NCBI RefSeq assembly: GCF_003261575.2
Contig: NZ_CP036175.1
Span: forward strand, 1,612,001 to 1,676,000
Length of the DNA stretch: 64,000 nt
Direction: 5' to 3'
Source: Klebsiella huaxiensis
Lineage (GTDB): Bacteria; Pseudomonadota; Gammaproteobacteria; Enterobacterales; Enterobacteriaceae
Shown here: positions 17,797 through 26,776 of the stretch, in pieces
Numbering within the stretch: the stretch's first letter is position 1
Layout of the letters: every line of letters begins with the position of its first letter
Translations under genes and position numbers: made by a program
The notes under the pieces: model-generated
Database searches by the model: none
What the model saw: only the letters and a program-made list of their open reading frames with translations
Told to the model about the DNA's origin: nothing

Positions 17797-18279
17797 ATGA
17801 TCAACGCGCTGGGATTACTGGAAGTGGATGGCATGGTTGCCGCCGTTGACGCGGCGGATGCCATGCTGAAAGCGGCCAACGTGCGTCTACTCAGCCATGA
17901 AGTTCTCGACCCGGGGAGGCTGACGCTGGTGATTGAAGGCGATCTGGCGGCATGCCGTGCGGCGCTGGATGCCGGAAGCGCTGCTGCACAGCGCACGGGC
18001 CGTGTTATTAGCCGCCGGGAAATTGGCCGACCGGAAGAGGATACCCAGCGGCTGATTAGTGGCTTTCAACGCCAACAGGAAACGCCGGAGGCACCTGCAA
18101 CGACGGAGTCATCAGAAGCCCTGGTGGCGGTGCTGACATCGGTGCGTCAGGGAATGACGGCAGGGGAGGTGGCCGCGCATTTCGGCTGGTCGCTTGAAGA
18201 AGCCAGAAAGGCGCTGGAGCAGCTCTTTTCTGCCGGGGCGTTGCGTAAACGCAGTAGTCGCTATCGCTTAAAAAATTAA
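17797..18279 (+). CDS. eutK: Minor shell protein EutK with C-terminal winged-helix domain
   Basis: 160 residues: an N-terminal BMC domain (about 1-90, MINALGLLEVDGMVAAVDAADAM), a variable linker, and a C-terminal winged-helix-like domain (VRQGMTAGEVAAHFGWSLEEA to the end) that in the E. coli homologue is proposed to bind nucleic acid. An in-frame GTG three bases upstream (17794) is less likely than ATG 17797, which gives the family start. AAGGGGGC serves as ribosome-binding site. Confidence 0.94.
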   Translation: MINALGLLEVDGMVAAVDAADAMLKAANVRLLSHEVLDPGRLTLVIEGDLAACRAALDAGSAAAQRTGRVISRREIGRPEEDTQRLISGFQRQQETPEAPATTESSEALVAVLTSVRQGMTAGEVAAHFGWSLEEARKALEQLFSAGALRKRSSRYRLKN

Positions 18280-18327
18280 CCAGTCGGAGGTGCCGGGAGC
18301 GCGACAGTGTTCCCGGCTCAAAAGATC

Positions 18328-19380
18328 ATGAAAAAGAAAAAACCGGCAAACCTGCACCATCTTTATCATGAAGCATTACCCGAAGACGTTAAGCTGACGC
18401 CGATGGTGGAGGTGGATAACGTCCACCAGCGGCGTACCACCGATGTTTATGAACATGCCCTGACGATTACCGCCTGGCAGCAGATTTACGATCAACTTCA
18501 TCCGGGAAAATTCCACGGTGAATTCACCGAAATCCTGCTCGATGATATTCAGGTTTTTCGCGAATATACTGGCCTGGCGCTGCGCCAATCCTGCCTGGTA
18601 TGGCCTAACTCTTTTTGGTTCGGCATTCCGGCAACCCGCGGCGAGCAGGGGTTTATTGGCTCGCAGTGTATTGGCAGTGCGGAAATCGCTACCCGACCCG
18701 GCGGTACGGAGTTTGAACTCAGTACGCCGGATGATTACACCATTCTTGGGGTGGTTATCTCGGAAGATGTGATTTCCCGCCAGGCCGGCTTCCTGCATCA
18801 TCCGGAAAGAGTGCTGCATATGTTGCGTAACCAGTCGGCGCTGGAGGTGAAAGAACAGCACAAAGCGGCGCTATGGGGTTTTGTGCAGCAGGCGCTGGCG
18901 ACGTTTAGCGAGAACCCGGAAAACCTCCATCAACCCGCTGTACGCAAAGTGTTGGGCGATAATTTACTGCTGGCGATGGGGGCGATGTTGGAGGAGGCGC
19001 AGCCGATGGTCACCGCCGAGAGCATCAGCCATCAAAGCTATCGACGACTATTATCCCGAGCGCGGGAATATGTGCTGGAGAATATGTCGGAGCCGCTGAC
19101 CGTTCTCGACTTATGTAATCAGTTGCATGTTAGCCGCCGCACGCTGCAAAACGCTTTTCACGCCATTCTGGGGATTGGCCCGAACGCGTGGCTGAAGCGC
19201 ATTCGGTTAAACGCGGTGCGCCGGGAGCTGATTAGCCCCTGGTCGCAGAGCACGACGGTTAAGGATGCCGCGATGCAGTGGGGATTCTGGCATTTGGGGC
19301 AGTTCGCCACCGATTATCAGCAGTTGTTCGCCGAGAAACCGTCGCTGACGCTGCATCAAAGGATGCGGCAGTGGGCATAA
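18328..19380 (+). CDS. eutR: AraC-family activator of the eut operon, EutR
   Basis: Transcription activator that senses ethanolamine together with adenosylcobalamin and turns on the eut promoter. 350 residues from ATG 18328. The upstream in-frame GTG (18307) would add seven unconserved residues. The N-terminal ligand domain is followed by the AraC DNA-binding domain with two helix-turn-helix units (LLSRAREYVLENMSEPLTVL, LCNQLHVSRRTLQNAFHAIL). As the last eut gene it provides positive feedback. hemF is convergent, with only 11 nt between them. Confidence 0.95.
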   Translation: MKKKKPANLHHLYHEALPEDVKLTPMVEVDNVHQRRTTDVYEHALTITAWQQIYDQLHPGKFHGEFTEILLDDIQVFREYTGLALRQSCLVWPNSFWFGIPATRGEQGFIGSQCIGSAEIATRPGGTEFELSTPDDYTILGVVISEDVISRQAGFLHHPERVLHMLRNQSALEVKEQHKAALWGFVQQALATFSENPENLHQPAVRKVLGDNLLLAMGAMLEEAQPMVTAESISHQSYRRLLSRAREYVLENMSEPLTVLDLCNQLHVSRRTLQNAFHAILGIGPNAWLKRIRLNAVRRELISPWSQSTTVKDAAMQWGFWHLGQFATDYQQLFAEKPSLTLHQRMRQWA

Positions 19381-19391
19381 TGATGGGGCGC

Positions 19392-20291
19392 TTATAGCCA
19401 GTCGCGAACCTGAATAAATTCGCCTAGCGCCGCCTCCGGGCTGCCCGCTTCTGGATGATAATCATATTCCCAGCGGACCAGCGGAGGCATCGACATCAGG
19501 ATGGATTCGGTGCGTCCGCCTGTTTGCAGGCCGAACAGGGTTCCGCGATCCCACACCAGATTGAACTCTACGTAGCGCCCGCGACGGTAGAGTTGAAAAT
19601 CGCGCTCGCGCTGGCCCCAGAGCATCTCTTTACGTCGCTCGACAATCGGTAAATATGCGTCGGTATAGCCGTTGCCAACCGCCTGCATAAAGTCGAAACA
19701 ATGGTCGAAATTCGGGGTATTCAAATCATCGAAAAACAGCCCGCCGATACCGCGCTGCTCGTTACGATGTTTGAGGAAGAAGTAGTCGTCGCACCACTTT
19801 TTATAGTGTGGATAAACCTCTTCGCCGAAGGGGTAGCATAAATCACGGGCGGTACGATGCCAGTGAACGGCATCTTCTTCAAAACCGTAATAGGGGGTTA
19901 AATCGAAGCCGCCGCCGAACCACCACACTGGGTCAGCGCCCGGTTTTTCCGCAATAAAAAAGCGCACGTTGGCATGGCTGGTGGGAATGTACGGACTGCG
20001 CGGATGCACCACCAGCGACACGCCCATGGCTTCGAAGCTGCGTCCCGCTAGCTCAGGGCGGTGAGCGGTAGCAGAAGCCGGCATCGCATCGCCGTGTACG
20101 TGAGAAAAGTTCACGCCTGCCTGCTCAAAGATACCGCCATCGCGCAGTACCCGGCTGCGTCCGCCGCCGCCGGCTTCACGCTGCCAGCTATCTTCAACGA
20201 AATCGCAGCCGTCAACGACGCTGAGCTTTTGGCAGATAGTATCCTGCAACTGAAGAAGGAATGCTTTTACCTGCTGCGCGTCGGGTTTCAT
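19392..20291 (-). CDS. hemF: Oxygen-dependent coproporphyrinogen III oxidase
   Basis: Heme biosynthesis enzyme that decarboxylates two propionates of coproporphyrinogen III to vinyl groups using O2. 299 residues, cytoplasmic, with the family signatures GVSLVVHPRSPYIPTSHANV, FGGGFDLTPYYGFEEDAVHW and FLKHRNEQRGIGGLFFDDL, which hold the conserved histidines. The ATG overlaps the amiA stop by one base (TAATG), so hemF is the second gene of an amiA-hemF operon. Confidence 0.97.
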   Translation of the reverse strand: MKPDAQQVKAFLLQLQDTICQKLSVVDGCDFVEDSWQREAGGGGRSRVLRDGGIFEQAGVNFSHVHGDAMPASATAHRPELAGRSFEAMGVSLVVHPRSPYIPTSHANVRFFIAEKPGADPVWWFGGGFDLTPYYGFEEDAVHWHRTARDLCYPFGEEVYPHYKKWCDDYFFLKHRNEQRGIGGLFFDDLNTPNFDHCFDFMQAVGNGYTDAYLPIVERRKEMLWGQRERDFQLYRRGRYVEFNLVWDRGTLFGLQTGGRTESILMSMPPLVRWEYDYHPEAGSPEAALGEFIQVRDWL

Positions 20292-21163
20292 TAACGTCTC
20301 GTCGAATGGGCTTTCTGGTTATCGAACCAGTGGAAATAACTAATAATGCCGTTAGCAATCGCCGTGGCGATTTTCTGCCGGAACGCGGTGGTGCCGAGCA
20401 GTTTTTCTTCGTTTGGATTGGTAATAAACGACGTCTCTACTAGCACCGAAGGAATCGATGGCGACTTTAGCACCACGAACGCCGCCTGTTCAGTATTGCG
20501 GCTGTGCAGCTTATGCACCGGCTTGATCTTTTTCAGAATATGCGAGCCGAGCGTCAAGCTGTTTTTGATGGTATCAGTTTGTACCAGGTCAAACAGCACT
20601 TGCTGTAATAGGTGGTCTTTATCCGTCGCTTTCTTACCAGCGACCTCATCCGCACGGTTTTCACGATCGGAGAGGTATTTTGCCATGGCGCTACTGGCGC
20701 CGCGGTTGGAAAGGGCGAATACGGAGGCCCCGGCTGCGCTCGGGTTGGTGAAACCGTCGGCGTGAATCGACATGAAGAGGTCGGCACCGTGCTGGTGAGC
20801 TATCTCCACGCGATCGTACAGCGGAATAAAAGTATCCCCGCTGCGCGTCAGCCGCGCATCAATGCCGTTGCTGCGCAGAATACTGCGCACGTTTTTAGCG
20901 ATAGCCAGCACGACGTGTTTCTCTTTTGAGCCGTTATGGCCAATAGCGCCGGTATCAATACCGCCATGGCCCGGGTCGAGCATCACGACGCGTTTAGCGC
21001 CTTTTTTCTTCGCGGCGGGTTTGCTGTGACCGTTAGATGTTTTTAACGGTTGTTCTTTCGCGCTGGCCTGCGAGGCGATCCCTGAAAGGGTGATTGCTGC
21101 CAGCCCGGCTTTCAGCACCTGGCGGCGCGAAGAAAGTATTTTTAAGGGTTTAAAAGTGCTCAT
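20291..21163 (-). CDS. amiA: N-acetylmuramoyl-L-alanine amidase AmiA
   Basis: Periplasmic zinc amidase that cuts septal peptidoglycan during daughter-cell separation. 290 residues. The N-terminus carries a twin-arginine signal (SSRRQVLK at residues 11-18, then LAAITLSGIASQASA), so it is exported folded by Tat. The Amidase_3 domain shows MLDPGHGGIDTGAIG, LFMSIHADGF and VLVETSFITNPNEE with its zinc and catalytic residues. Transcribed together with hemF, divergent from ypeA. Confidence 0.96.
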   Translation of the reverse strand: MSTFKPLKILSSRRQVLKAGLAAITLSGIASQASAKEQPLKTSNGHSKPAAKKKGAKRVVMLDPGHGGIDTGAIGHNGSKEKHVVLAIAKNVRSILRSNGIDARLTRSGDTFIPLYDRVEIAHQHGADLFMSIHADGFTNPSAAGASVFALSNRGASSAMAKYLSDRENRADEVAGKKATDKDHLLQQVLFDLVQTDTIKNSLTLGSHILKKIKPVHKLHSRNTEQAAFVVLKSPSIPSVLVETSFITNPNEEKLLGTTAFRQKIATAIANGIISYFHWFDNQKAHSTRR

Positions 21164-21374
21164 TCGGCCTGAATTGCAAACAAGTGGTAACCAATGTTAT
21201 ATCGTATCGTGTTTTCTGATACGACCATTCAAAATAAGAATTGTTTTACTTTTCATTTCAATACATGACAAAGTCACATTATGCCATTTTTTGCGGCTCA
21301 TTGCGCCTGATATTGGCTATCGAGCGCAATCGCGCCATAATCACTGTTTTTAACCGTTAATGGTGGGCAATACC
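21164..21374. promoter_or_regulatory. Divergent amiA / ypeA spacer
   Basis: A 211-bp AT-rich gap (for example 21230-21260) that must hold both promoters. I found no operator-like palindrome and no small gene in it. Confidence 0.35.
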
Positions 21375-21800
21375 ATGGAGATACGCGTTTTTCGCCAGCA
21401 AGATTTTGAAGAGGTGATTACCTTGTGGGAGCGTTGCGATCTCCTGCGGCCATGGAACGATCCGGAAATGGATATTGAACGTAAGCTGAACCACGATGCC
21501 AGCTTGTTCCTGGTTGCTGAGGTTAATGGCGAAGTTGTCGGCACGGTAATGGGGGGTTACGACGGCCATCGCGGGTCGGCTTATTACCTTGGCGTGCACC
21601 CTGAATACCGTGGTCGCGGCATTGCGAATGCGTTGCTTAACCGGCTGGAGAAAAAGCTGATTGCCCGCGGCTGTCCAAAAATCAACATTATGATACGTGA
21701 AGATAACGACGTGGTTCAGGGGATGTACGAGCGGCTCGGCTATGAGCATTCGGACGTGCTGTGCCTCGGTAAACGCTTAATTGAAGATGAAGAATACTGA
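21375..21800 (+). CDS. ypeA: GNAT-family acetyltransferase YpeA
   Basis: A 141-residue Gcn5-related N-acetyltransferase with the acetyl-CoA loop GVHPEYRGRGIANALLNRLE. The substrate is unknown. Acetyltransferases of this type acetylate small molecules or protein lysines/N-termini. An earlier in-frame ATG (21360, MVGNT) was passed over because the family begins MEIRVFRQ at 21375. Overlaps the start of yfeZ by 14 nt. Confidence 0.9.
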   Translation: MEIRVFRQQDFEEVITLWERCDLLRPWNDPEMDIERKLNHDASLFLVAEVNGEVVGTVMGGYDGHRGSAYYLGVHPEYRGRGIANALLNRLEKKLIARGCPKINIMIREDNDVVQGMYERLGYEHSDVLCLGKRLIEDEEY

Positions 21801-22236
21801 ATTTATCCCCTCCGATTTTGATAGCCATGGTCGCCTGCGTTTGCCGTTCCTTTTTTGGTGCGTGCTGCTGTTGCAGGCGCGGACGTGGGTGCTATTTCTG
21901 ATGGCAGGCGCGTCGCGCCAACAGGGCGATGCGTTGCTGAATCTGTTTTATCCGAATCATGACAATTTTTGGCTGGGGTTGCTGCCCGGTATTCCGGCAG
22001 TGCTGGCGTTTGTTGTCAGCGGACACCGTCAAAAATTTCCTCGGTTTTGGCCGCTGATGCGCTGGCTGCTGGTCTTCTCGCAAGTATTGCTGTTGGTCTG
22101 GCAGCCGTTACTGTGGCTGAGCGGTGAATCACCTTCGGCGTTGACCATCGCCCTTTTGGCGGCGGATCTTTACGCGCTCTGGTGGCTGTTGAGCAGCCGT
22201 CGACTGAAAGCCTGTTTTCGTGACGAACAGCTTTAA
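21787..22236 (+). CDS. yfeZ: Inner-membrane protein YfeZ (DUF2919 family)
   Basis: 149 residues, four hydrophobic segments (about 18-40, 58-76, 86-110, 118-135), function unknown. Start chosen at ATG 21787 (MKNTEFIPSDFD). A TTG six bases upstream is also in frame. The start overlaps the last 14 nt of ypeA, so the pair is probably co-translated. The C-terminus (SSRRLKACFRDEQL) is polar and probably cytoplasmic. Confidence 0.85.
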   Translation: MKNTEFIPSDFDSHGRLRLPFLFWCVLLLQARTWVLFLMAGASRQQGDALLNLFYPNHDNFWLGLLPGIPAVLAFVVSGHRQKFPRFWPLMRWLLVFSQVLLLVWQPLLWLSGESPSALTIALLAADLYALWWLLSSRRLKACFRDEQL

Positions 22237-22237
22237 G

Positions 22238-22265
22238 GGCACTTTTTGCCGATCGTGTACTCCAA
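22238..22265 (+). promoter_or_regulatory. Predicted sigma-E promoter of yfeY
   Basis: GGCACTT (22238-22244), a 16-nt spacer and TCCAA (22261-22265) fit the sigma-E pattern GGAACTT-N16-TCAAA/TCTAA. yfeY is a known sigma-E-regulated lipoprotein gene in E. coli, which supports the call. The start lies about 33 nt upstream of the yfeY ATG. Confidence 0.65.
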
Positions 22266-22297
22266 CATGCGTTGAATTAATAAGAAAGGACTGAGTC

Positions 22298-22873
22298 ATG
22301 AAATCGCGACGTTTACTTCTCTGCGCATTACCGCTGGTCTTAACCGGTTGCTCAACAATGAGCGCGGTCAACTGGTCAGCTGCCTATCCGTGGAACTGGT
22401 TTGGTTCCTCAACGGAGGTTACCGAGCAGGGCGTGGGCAATCTGACCGCCGCGACGCCGATGAGCGAGCAGGCCATCAGCGATGCGATTGGCAGCAACTA
22501 TCGCCTGCGCAGCGGTATGAAAACCGCCAACGGCAACATCGTGCGCTATTTCGAAGCGTTAAAAGATGACAAGGTCGCGCTAACCATCAACGGTGAGAGC
22601 GGCACCATCAGCCGTATCGACGTGCGCGATAGCAATATCGAAGCCGCCAGCGGCGTGAAAGTTGGCACGCCGTTTAGCGACATCTACAGTAAAGCTTTCG
22701 GCAACTGTCAGAAAGGCCATCATGACAACGGCACGGTTGTGGAATGTAAAGCCGAAGGCAGCCAGCACATCAGCTATGTATTCACTGGCAACTGGAGCGG
22801 GCCTGAAGAGCTGATGCCTTCTGACGACACGCTGAAGAGCTGGCCTGTGAGCGAGATTATCTGGCGTCGCTAA
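22298..22873 (+). CDS. yfeY: Sigma-E-regulated outer-membrane lipoprotein YfeY
   Basis: 191 residues with a lipoprotein signal peptide, MKSRRLLLCALPLVLTGC, lipobox LTGC and lipidated Cys18. Residues +2/+3 after the Cys are Ser-Thr, so the mature protein should go to the outer membrane. Function unknown. The rest is a compact soluble domain (DUF1131-like, by memory). AAGAAAGGACTGAGTC supplies the ribosome-binding site. Confidence 0.9.
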   Translation: MKSRRLLLCALPLVLTGCSTMSAVNWSAAYPWNWFGSSTEVTEQGVGNLTAATPMSEQAISDAIGSNYRLRSGMKTANGNIVRYFEALKDDKVALTINGESGTISRIDVRDSNIEAASGVKVGTPFSDIYSKAFGNCQKGHHDNGTVVECKAEGSQHISYVFTGNWSGPEELMPSDDTLKSWPVSEIIWRR

Positions 22874-22967
22874 TTTGATCTGAAGTGACTCGACGTTCTG
22901 AAAAAACGAGTACAATAGCGCCTTAAAAATGCCACAGCGTTGTGGCTGTATAATTTCAGGAGGAGCG

Positions 22968-23867
22968 ATGTCTCAGGTTCAGAGCGGCATTTTGCCGGAA
23001 CATTGCCGTGCGGCGATTTGGATTGAAGCGAATGTTAAAGGCGACGTTGATGCACTGCGTGAAGCCAGCAAGGTTTTTGCCGATAAATTAGCTACTTTTG
23101 AGGCGAAATATCCGGATGCTAAGCTAGGGGCGGTGGTTGCTTTTGGCCATAACGTCTGGCGTCAACTGAGCGGCGGCGTGGGCGCGGAAGAGTTAAAAGA
23201 CTTCCCGGTCTATGGTAAAGGTCTGGCGCCATCAACTCAGTATGATGTGCTGATCCACATTTTGTCCGCGCAGCATGAGGTGAACTTCTCTGTTGCCCAG
23301 GCGGCAATGGCTGTGTTTGGTAACATCATTGACGTTAAAGAAGAGATTCACGGCTTCCGCTGGATTGAAGAGCGCGACCTGAGCGGCTTTGTTGATGGCA
23401 CCGAAAACCCGGCGGGTGAAGAGACGCGCCGTGAAGTCGCCGTTATCAAAGATGGCGTTGATGCAGGCGGCAGCTACGTTTTCGTTCAGCGCTGGGAGCA
23501 TAACCTCAAACAGCTTAACCGCATGAGCGTTCCTGATCAGGAAATGATGATTGGTCGTACCAAAGAAGCCAACGAAGAGATTGACGGCGACGATCGTCCG
23601 GAAACCTCCCACCTGAGCCGCGTGGATCTGAAGGAAGATGGTAAAGGGCTGAAGATTGTGCGCCAGAGCCTGCCGTACGGCACCGCCAGCGGCGTTCATG
23701 GTCTCTACTTCTGTGCCTACTGCGCGCGCCTGTACAATATTGAGCAGCAGTTGCTGAGTATGTTCGGCGATACCGATGGTAAGCGCGATGCGATGCTGCG
23801 CTTTACTAAACCGGTGACCGGCGGGTACTACTTCGCGCCGTCGCTGGAGCGTATTCAGGCGCTGTAA
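22968..23867 (+). CDS. yfeX: Dye-decolourising heme peroxidase YfeX
   Basis: Cytosolic DyP-type heme peroxidase of 299 residues. The defining GXXDG motif is GFVDG at 140-144 with distal Asp143. The predicted proximal heme ligand is His215 (ETSHLSR), and the distal Arg is Arg232 (KIVRQSLPYG). Physiological substrate is debated (porphyrinogen oxidation and heme deferrochelation have both been proposed). ATG 22968 has a perfect AGGAGGAG upstream. The longer frame from 22929 is not supported. Ends in a strong hairpin. Confidence 0.95.
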   Translation: MSQVQSGILPEHCRAAIWIEANVKGDVDALREASKVFADKLATFEAKYPDAKLGAVVAFGHNVWRQLSGGVGAEELKDFPVYGKGLAPSTQYDVLIHILSAQHEVNFSVAQAAMAVFGNIIDVKEEIHGFRWIEERDLSGFVDGTENPAGEETRREVAVIKDGVDAGGSYVFVQRWEHNLKQLNRMSVPDQEMMIGRTKEANEEIDGDDRPETSHLSRVDLKEDGKGLKIVRQSLPYGTASGVHGLYFCAYCARLYNIEQQLLSMFGDTDGKRDAMLRFTKPVTGGYYFAPSLERIQAL

Positions 23868-23873
23868 GCGTAA

Positions 23874-23908
23874 AGGCCTCTCCTTCATCCGTAAGAGAGG
23901 CCTGTTTT
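23874..23908 (+). terminator. Terminator after yfeX
   Basis: 9-bp perfect stem AGGCCTCTC / GAGAGGCCT around a 12-nt loop, followed by GTTTTC, seven bases after the yfeX stop. Confidence 0.8.
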
Positions 23909-24051
23909 CTGCCATCTGGCAAAGCAATTCTATTTACTTATTCTCTTTTCGACTTCCAAATCGCCAAACGGTATATAAAACCGTTACTCCTTTCATCACC
24001 GTTATAAATATGATGATCACCAGAAAGTCATCAAATTGATAAGGGTGCGCA
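23909..24051 (+). promoter_or_regulatory. cysP promoter / CysB control region
   Basis: AT-rich leader (CTATTTACTTATTCTC, GGTATATAAAACCG, GTTATAAATATGATG) typical of the CysB-activated cysP promoter of enterics. ACGGTATATAAAACCGT is a near-palindrome. CysB sites are too degenerate to place exactly by eye. Confidence 0.5.
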
Positions 24052-25068
24052 ATGGCCGTTAAATCACTGAAAAAAGGATATCTGGCGCTGGCAGCTTCTG
24101 TGCTGTTAGTTGCGCAGGCGCAGGCGACGGAACTGCTGAACAGTTCCTACGATGTTTCCCGCGAGCTGTTTGCCGCCCTTAACCCGCCGTTTGAACAGCA
24201 GTGGGCGAAAGATAATGGCGGCGACAAGCTGACGATTAAACAATCTCATGCCGGGTCATCAAAACAGGCGCTGGCGATTCTGCAAGGCCTGAAGGCCGAC
24301 GTGGTGACCTATAACCAGGTGACCGACGTGCAGATCTTGCACGACAAAGGCAAGCTGATTCCGGCCGACTGGCAAAGCCGTTTGCCGAATAACAGCTCGC
24401 CGTTTTACTCCACCATGGGATTCCTGGTGCGCAAAGGCAATCCGAAAAATATTCACGACTGGAATGACCTGGTGCGCTCCGATGTGAAACTGATTTTCCC
24501 GAACCCGAAAACCTCAGGCAACGCGCGTTATACCTATTTAGCCGCGTGGGGCGCCGCGGATAAAGCTGACGGTGGAGATAAAGCCAAAACCGAGCAGTTT
24601 ATGACTCAGTTTCTGAAGAACGTCGAAGTGTTTGATACCGGTGGTCGCGGTGCTACTACCACCTTTGCGGAACGCGGGTTGGGCGATGTACTGATTAGTT
24701 TTGAATCGGAAGTGAATAACATCCGCAAACAGTACGAAGATCAGGGATTCGAGGTGGTTATTCCTAAAACCAATATCCTGGCTGAATTCCCGGTGGCCTG
24801 GGTGGATAAAAACGTCAAAGCCAACGGTACGGAAAAGGCGGCGAAGGCCTATCTGACATGGCTCTACAGCCCACAAGCGCAGACAATTATTACCGACTAT
24901 TACTATCGCGTGAACAACCCGAAAGTGATGGATGGATTGAAAGATAAATTCCCGCAGACTGAACTGTTCCGCGTGGAAGACCAGTTTGGATCATGGCCGG
25001 AAGTGATGAAAACACACTTTGTCAGCGGCGGTGAGCTGGACAAACTGTTGGCGGCGGGGCGTAAGTAA
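24052..25068 (+). CDS. cysP: Thiosulfate/sulfate-binding periplasmic protein CysP
   Basis: Solute-binding component of the sulfate/thiosulfate ABC importer. 338 residues with a Sec signal peptide (KKGYLALAASVLLVAQAQA) cleaved before TELLNSSYDVSREL. Anion-site stretches QSHAGSSKQA, PNPKTSGNARYTYLAAWGA and TGGRGATTTFAERG are recognisable. The stop overlaps the cysT ATG (TAATG). First gene of cysPTWA, expected to be induced by CysB with N-acetylserine under sulfur limitation. Confidence 0.97.
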   Translation: MAVKSLKKGYLALAASVLLVAQAQATELLNSSYDVSRELFAALNPPFEQQWAKDNGGDKLTIKQSHAGSSKQALAILQGLKADVVTYNQVTDVQILHDKGKLIPADWQSRLPNNSSPFYSTMGFLVRKGNPKNIHDWNDLVRSDVKLIFPNPKTSGNARYTYLAAWGAADKADGGDKAKTEQFMTQFLKNVEVFDTGGRGATTTFAERGLGDVLISFESEVNNIRKQYEDQGFEVVIPKTNILAEFPVAWVDKNVKANGTEKAAKAYLTWLYSPQAQTIITDYYYRVNNPKVMDGLKDKFPQTELFRVEDQFGSWPEVMKTHFVSGGELDKLLAAGRK

Positions 25069-25901
25069 TGTTTGCTGTTGCATCAAAGCGCGTGCTGCCG
25101 GGCTTTACCCTGAGCCTCGGCACCAGTCTGCTGTTTGTTTGCTTGATTCTGCTGCTGCCGTTGAGCGCGCTGGTGATGCAGCTCTCTGAGATGACCTGGG
25201 CTCAGTACTGGGATGTGGTCACTAATCCTCAGGTGGTGGCGGCCTATAAAGTCACCCTGCTGTCGGCCTTCGTGGCGTCGATTTTCAACGGCGTATTCGG
25301 TTTGCTGATGGCATGGATCCTTACGCGCTACCGTTTTCCGGGCCGTACGCTGCTGGATGCGTTGATGGATCTGCCGTTTGCCCTGCCGACGGCGGTAGCG
25401 GGCCTGACGCTGGCGTCGCTATTCTCGGTCAACGGTTTTTACGGCGAGTGGCTGGCGAAGTTTGATATCAAAGTGACTTATACCTGGCTGGGTATCGCAG
25501 TAGCGATGGCCTTTACCAGCATCCCGTTTGTGGTGCGTACGGTGCAGCCGGTGCTCGAAGAGCTGGGTCCGGAGTATGAAGAAGCTGCGGAAACGCTGGG
25601 CGCGACGCGTCTGCAGAGCTTTCGCAAAGTGGTGTTGCCGGAGCTGTCTCCGGCGCTGCTGGCTGGGATTGCGTTGTCGTTTACCCGTAGCCTCGGCGAG
25701 TTCGGTGCGGTGATTTTTATCGCCGGTAATATCGCGTGGAAAACGGAAGTGACCTCGCTGATGATTTTCGTTCGTTTGCAGGAGTTTGATTACCCTGCCG
25801 CCAGCGCGATTGCTTCGGTGATCCTCGCGGCATCGTTACTGCTGCTGTTCTCAATTAACACCCTGCAAAGTCGCTTTGGTCGACGTGTGGTAGGTCACTA
25901 A
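25068..25901 (+). CDS. cysT: Sulfate/thiosulfate ABC permease CysT (CysU)
   Basis: Inner-membrane permease subunit of 277 residues with about six helices and the cytoplasmic EAA loop EEAAETLGATRLQSFRKVVL, which docks with CysA. Pairs with CysW. One-base overlaps on both sides (with the cysP stop and the cysW start) show translational coupling. Called cysU in some genomes. Confidence 0.96.
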   Translation: MFAVASKRVLPGFTLSLGTSLLFVCLILLLPLSALVMQLSEMTWAQYWDVVTNPQVVAAYKVTLLSAFVASIFNGVFGLLMAWILTRYRFPGRTLLDALMDLPFALPTAVAGLTLASLFSVNGFYGEWLAKFDIKVTYTWLGIAVAMAFTSIPFVVRTVQPVLEELGPEYEEAAETLGATRLQSFRKVVLPELSPALLAGIALSFTRSLGEFGAVIFIAGNIAWKTEVTSLMIFVRLQEFDYPAASAIASVILAASLLLLFSINTLQSRFGRRVVGH

Positions 25902-26776
25902 TGGCGATCGTTGCTCAATTGAAGCGTTATGACGCGCCCCGCATTAACTGGGGAAAATGGTTTCTGATTGGTACCGGGATGCTGGTTTCCGCCTTCATTC
26001 TGATTGTGCCGATGGTCTATATCTTCGTGCAGGCCTTTAGCAAAGGTCTGATGCCAGTGCTGCAAAACCTTGCCGACCCGGACATGCTGCATGCTATCTG
26101 GCTGACGGTGATGATTGCTTTGATTACCGTGCCGGTGAACCTGGTGTTCGGTGTGCTGCTTGCCTGGCTGGTGACGCGCTTTACTTTTCCTGGCCGCCAG
26201 CTGCTGCTGACGCTGCTGGATATCCCGTTTGCCGTCTCGCCAGTGGTGGCGGGGCTGGTTTATTTGCTGTTTTACGGTTCTAACGGCCCGCTGGGCGGTT
26301 GGCTCGATGAGCACAACCTGCAGATCATGTTCGCCTGGCCGGGCATGGTGCTGGCGACCATCTTTGTGACCTGTCCGTTCGTGGTTCGCGAGCTGGTGCC
26401 GGTAATGATGAGTCAAGGCAGTAATGAAGATGAAGCGGCGATTTTGCTCGGCGCTTCAGGCTGGCAGATGTTCCGCCGGGTTACGCTGCCGAACATCCGC
26501 TGGGCGCTGCTTTACGGCGTGGTGCTGACTAACGCCCGTGCCATCGGTGAATTCGGCGCCGTGTCGGTGGTTTCCGGCTCGATTCGCGGCGAAACCTTAT
26601 CGCTGCCGCTGCAAATTGAATTACTTGAGCAGGACTATAATACCGTCGGTTCGTTTACTGCCGCCGCCCTGCTGACGTTAATGGCTATTTTGACCTTGTT
26701 TTTGAAGAGTATGGTGCAATGGCGTTTGGCCAATCAGGAAAAACGCGCGCAACTGGAGGGAAATCATGAGCATTGA
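25901..26776 (+). CDS. cysW: Sulfate/thiosulfate ABC permease CysW
   Basis: Second permease subunit, 291 residues, about six transmembrane helices, EAA loop DEAAILLGASGWQMFRRVTL. ATG overlaps the cysT stop by one base (TAATG), and its own end overlaps cysA by 11 nt. Together with CysT it forms the membrane channel. Confidence 0.96.
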   Translation: MAIVAQLKRYDAPRINWGKWFLIGTGMLVSAFILIVPMVYIFVQAFSKGLMPVLQNLADPDMLHAIWLTVMIALITVPVNLVFGVLLAWLVTRFTFPGRQLLLTLLDIPFAVSPVVAGLVYLLFYGSNGPLGGWLDEHNLQIMFAWPGMVLATIFVTCPFVVRELVPVMMSQGSNEDEAAILLGASGWQMFRRVTLPNIRWALLYGVVLTNARAIGEFGAVSVVSGSIRGETLSLPLQIELLEQDYNTVGSFTAAALLTLMAILTLFLKSMVQWRLANQEKRAQLEGNHEH

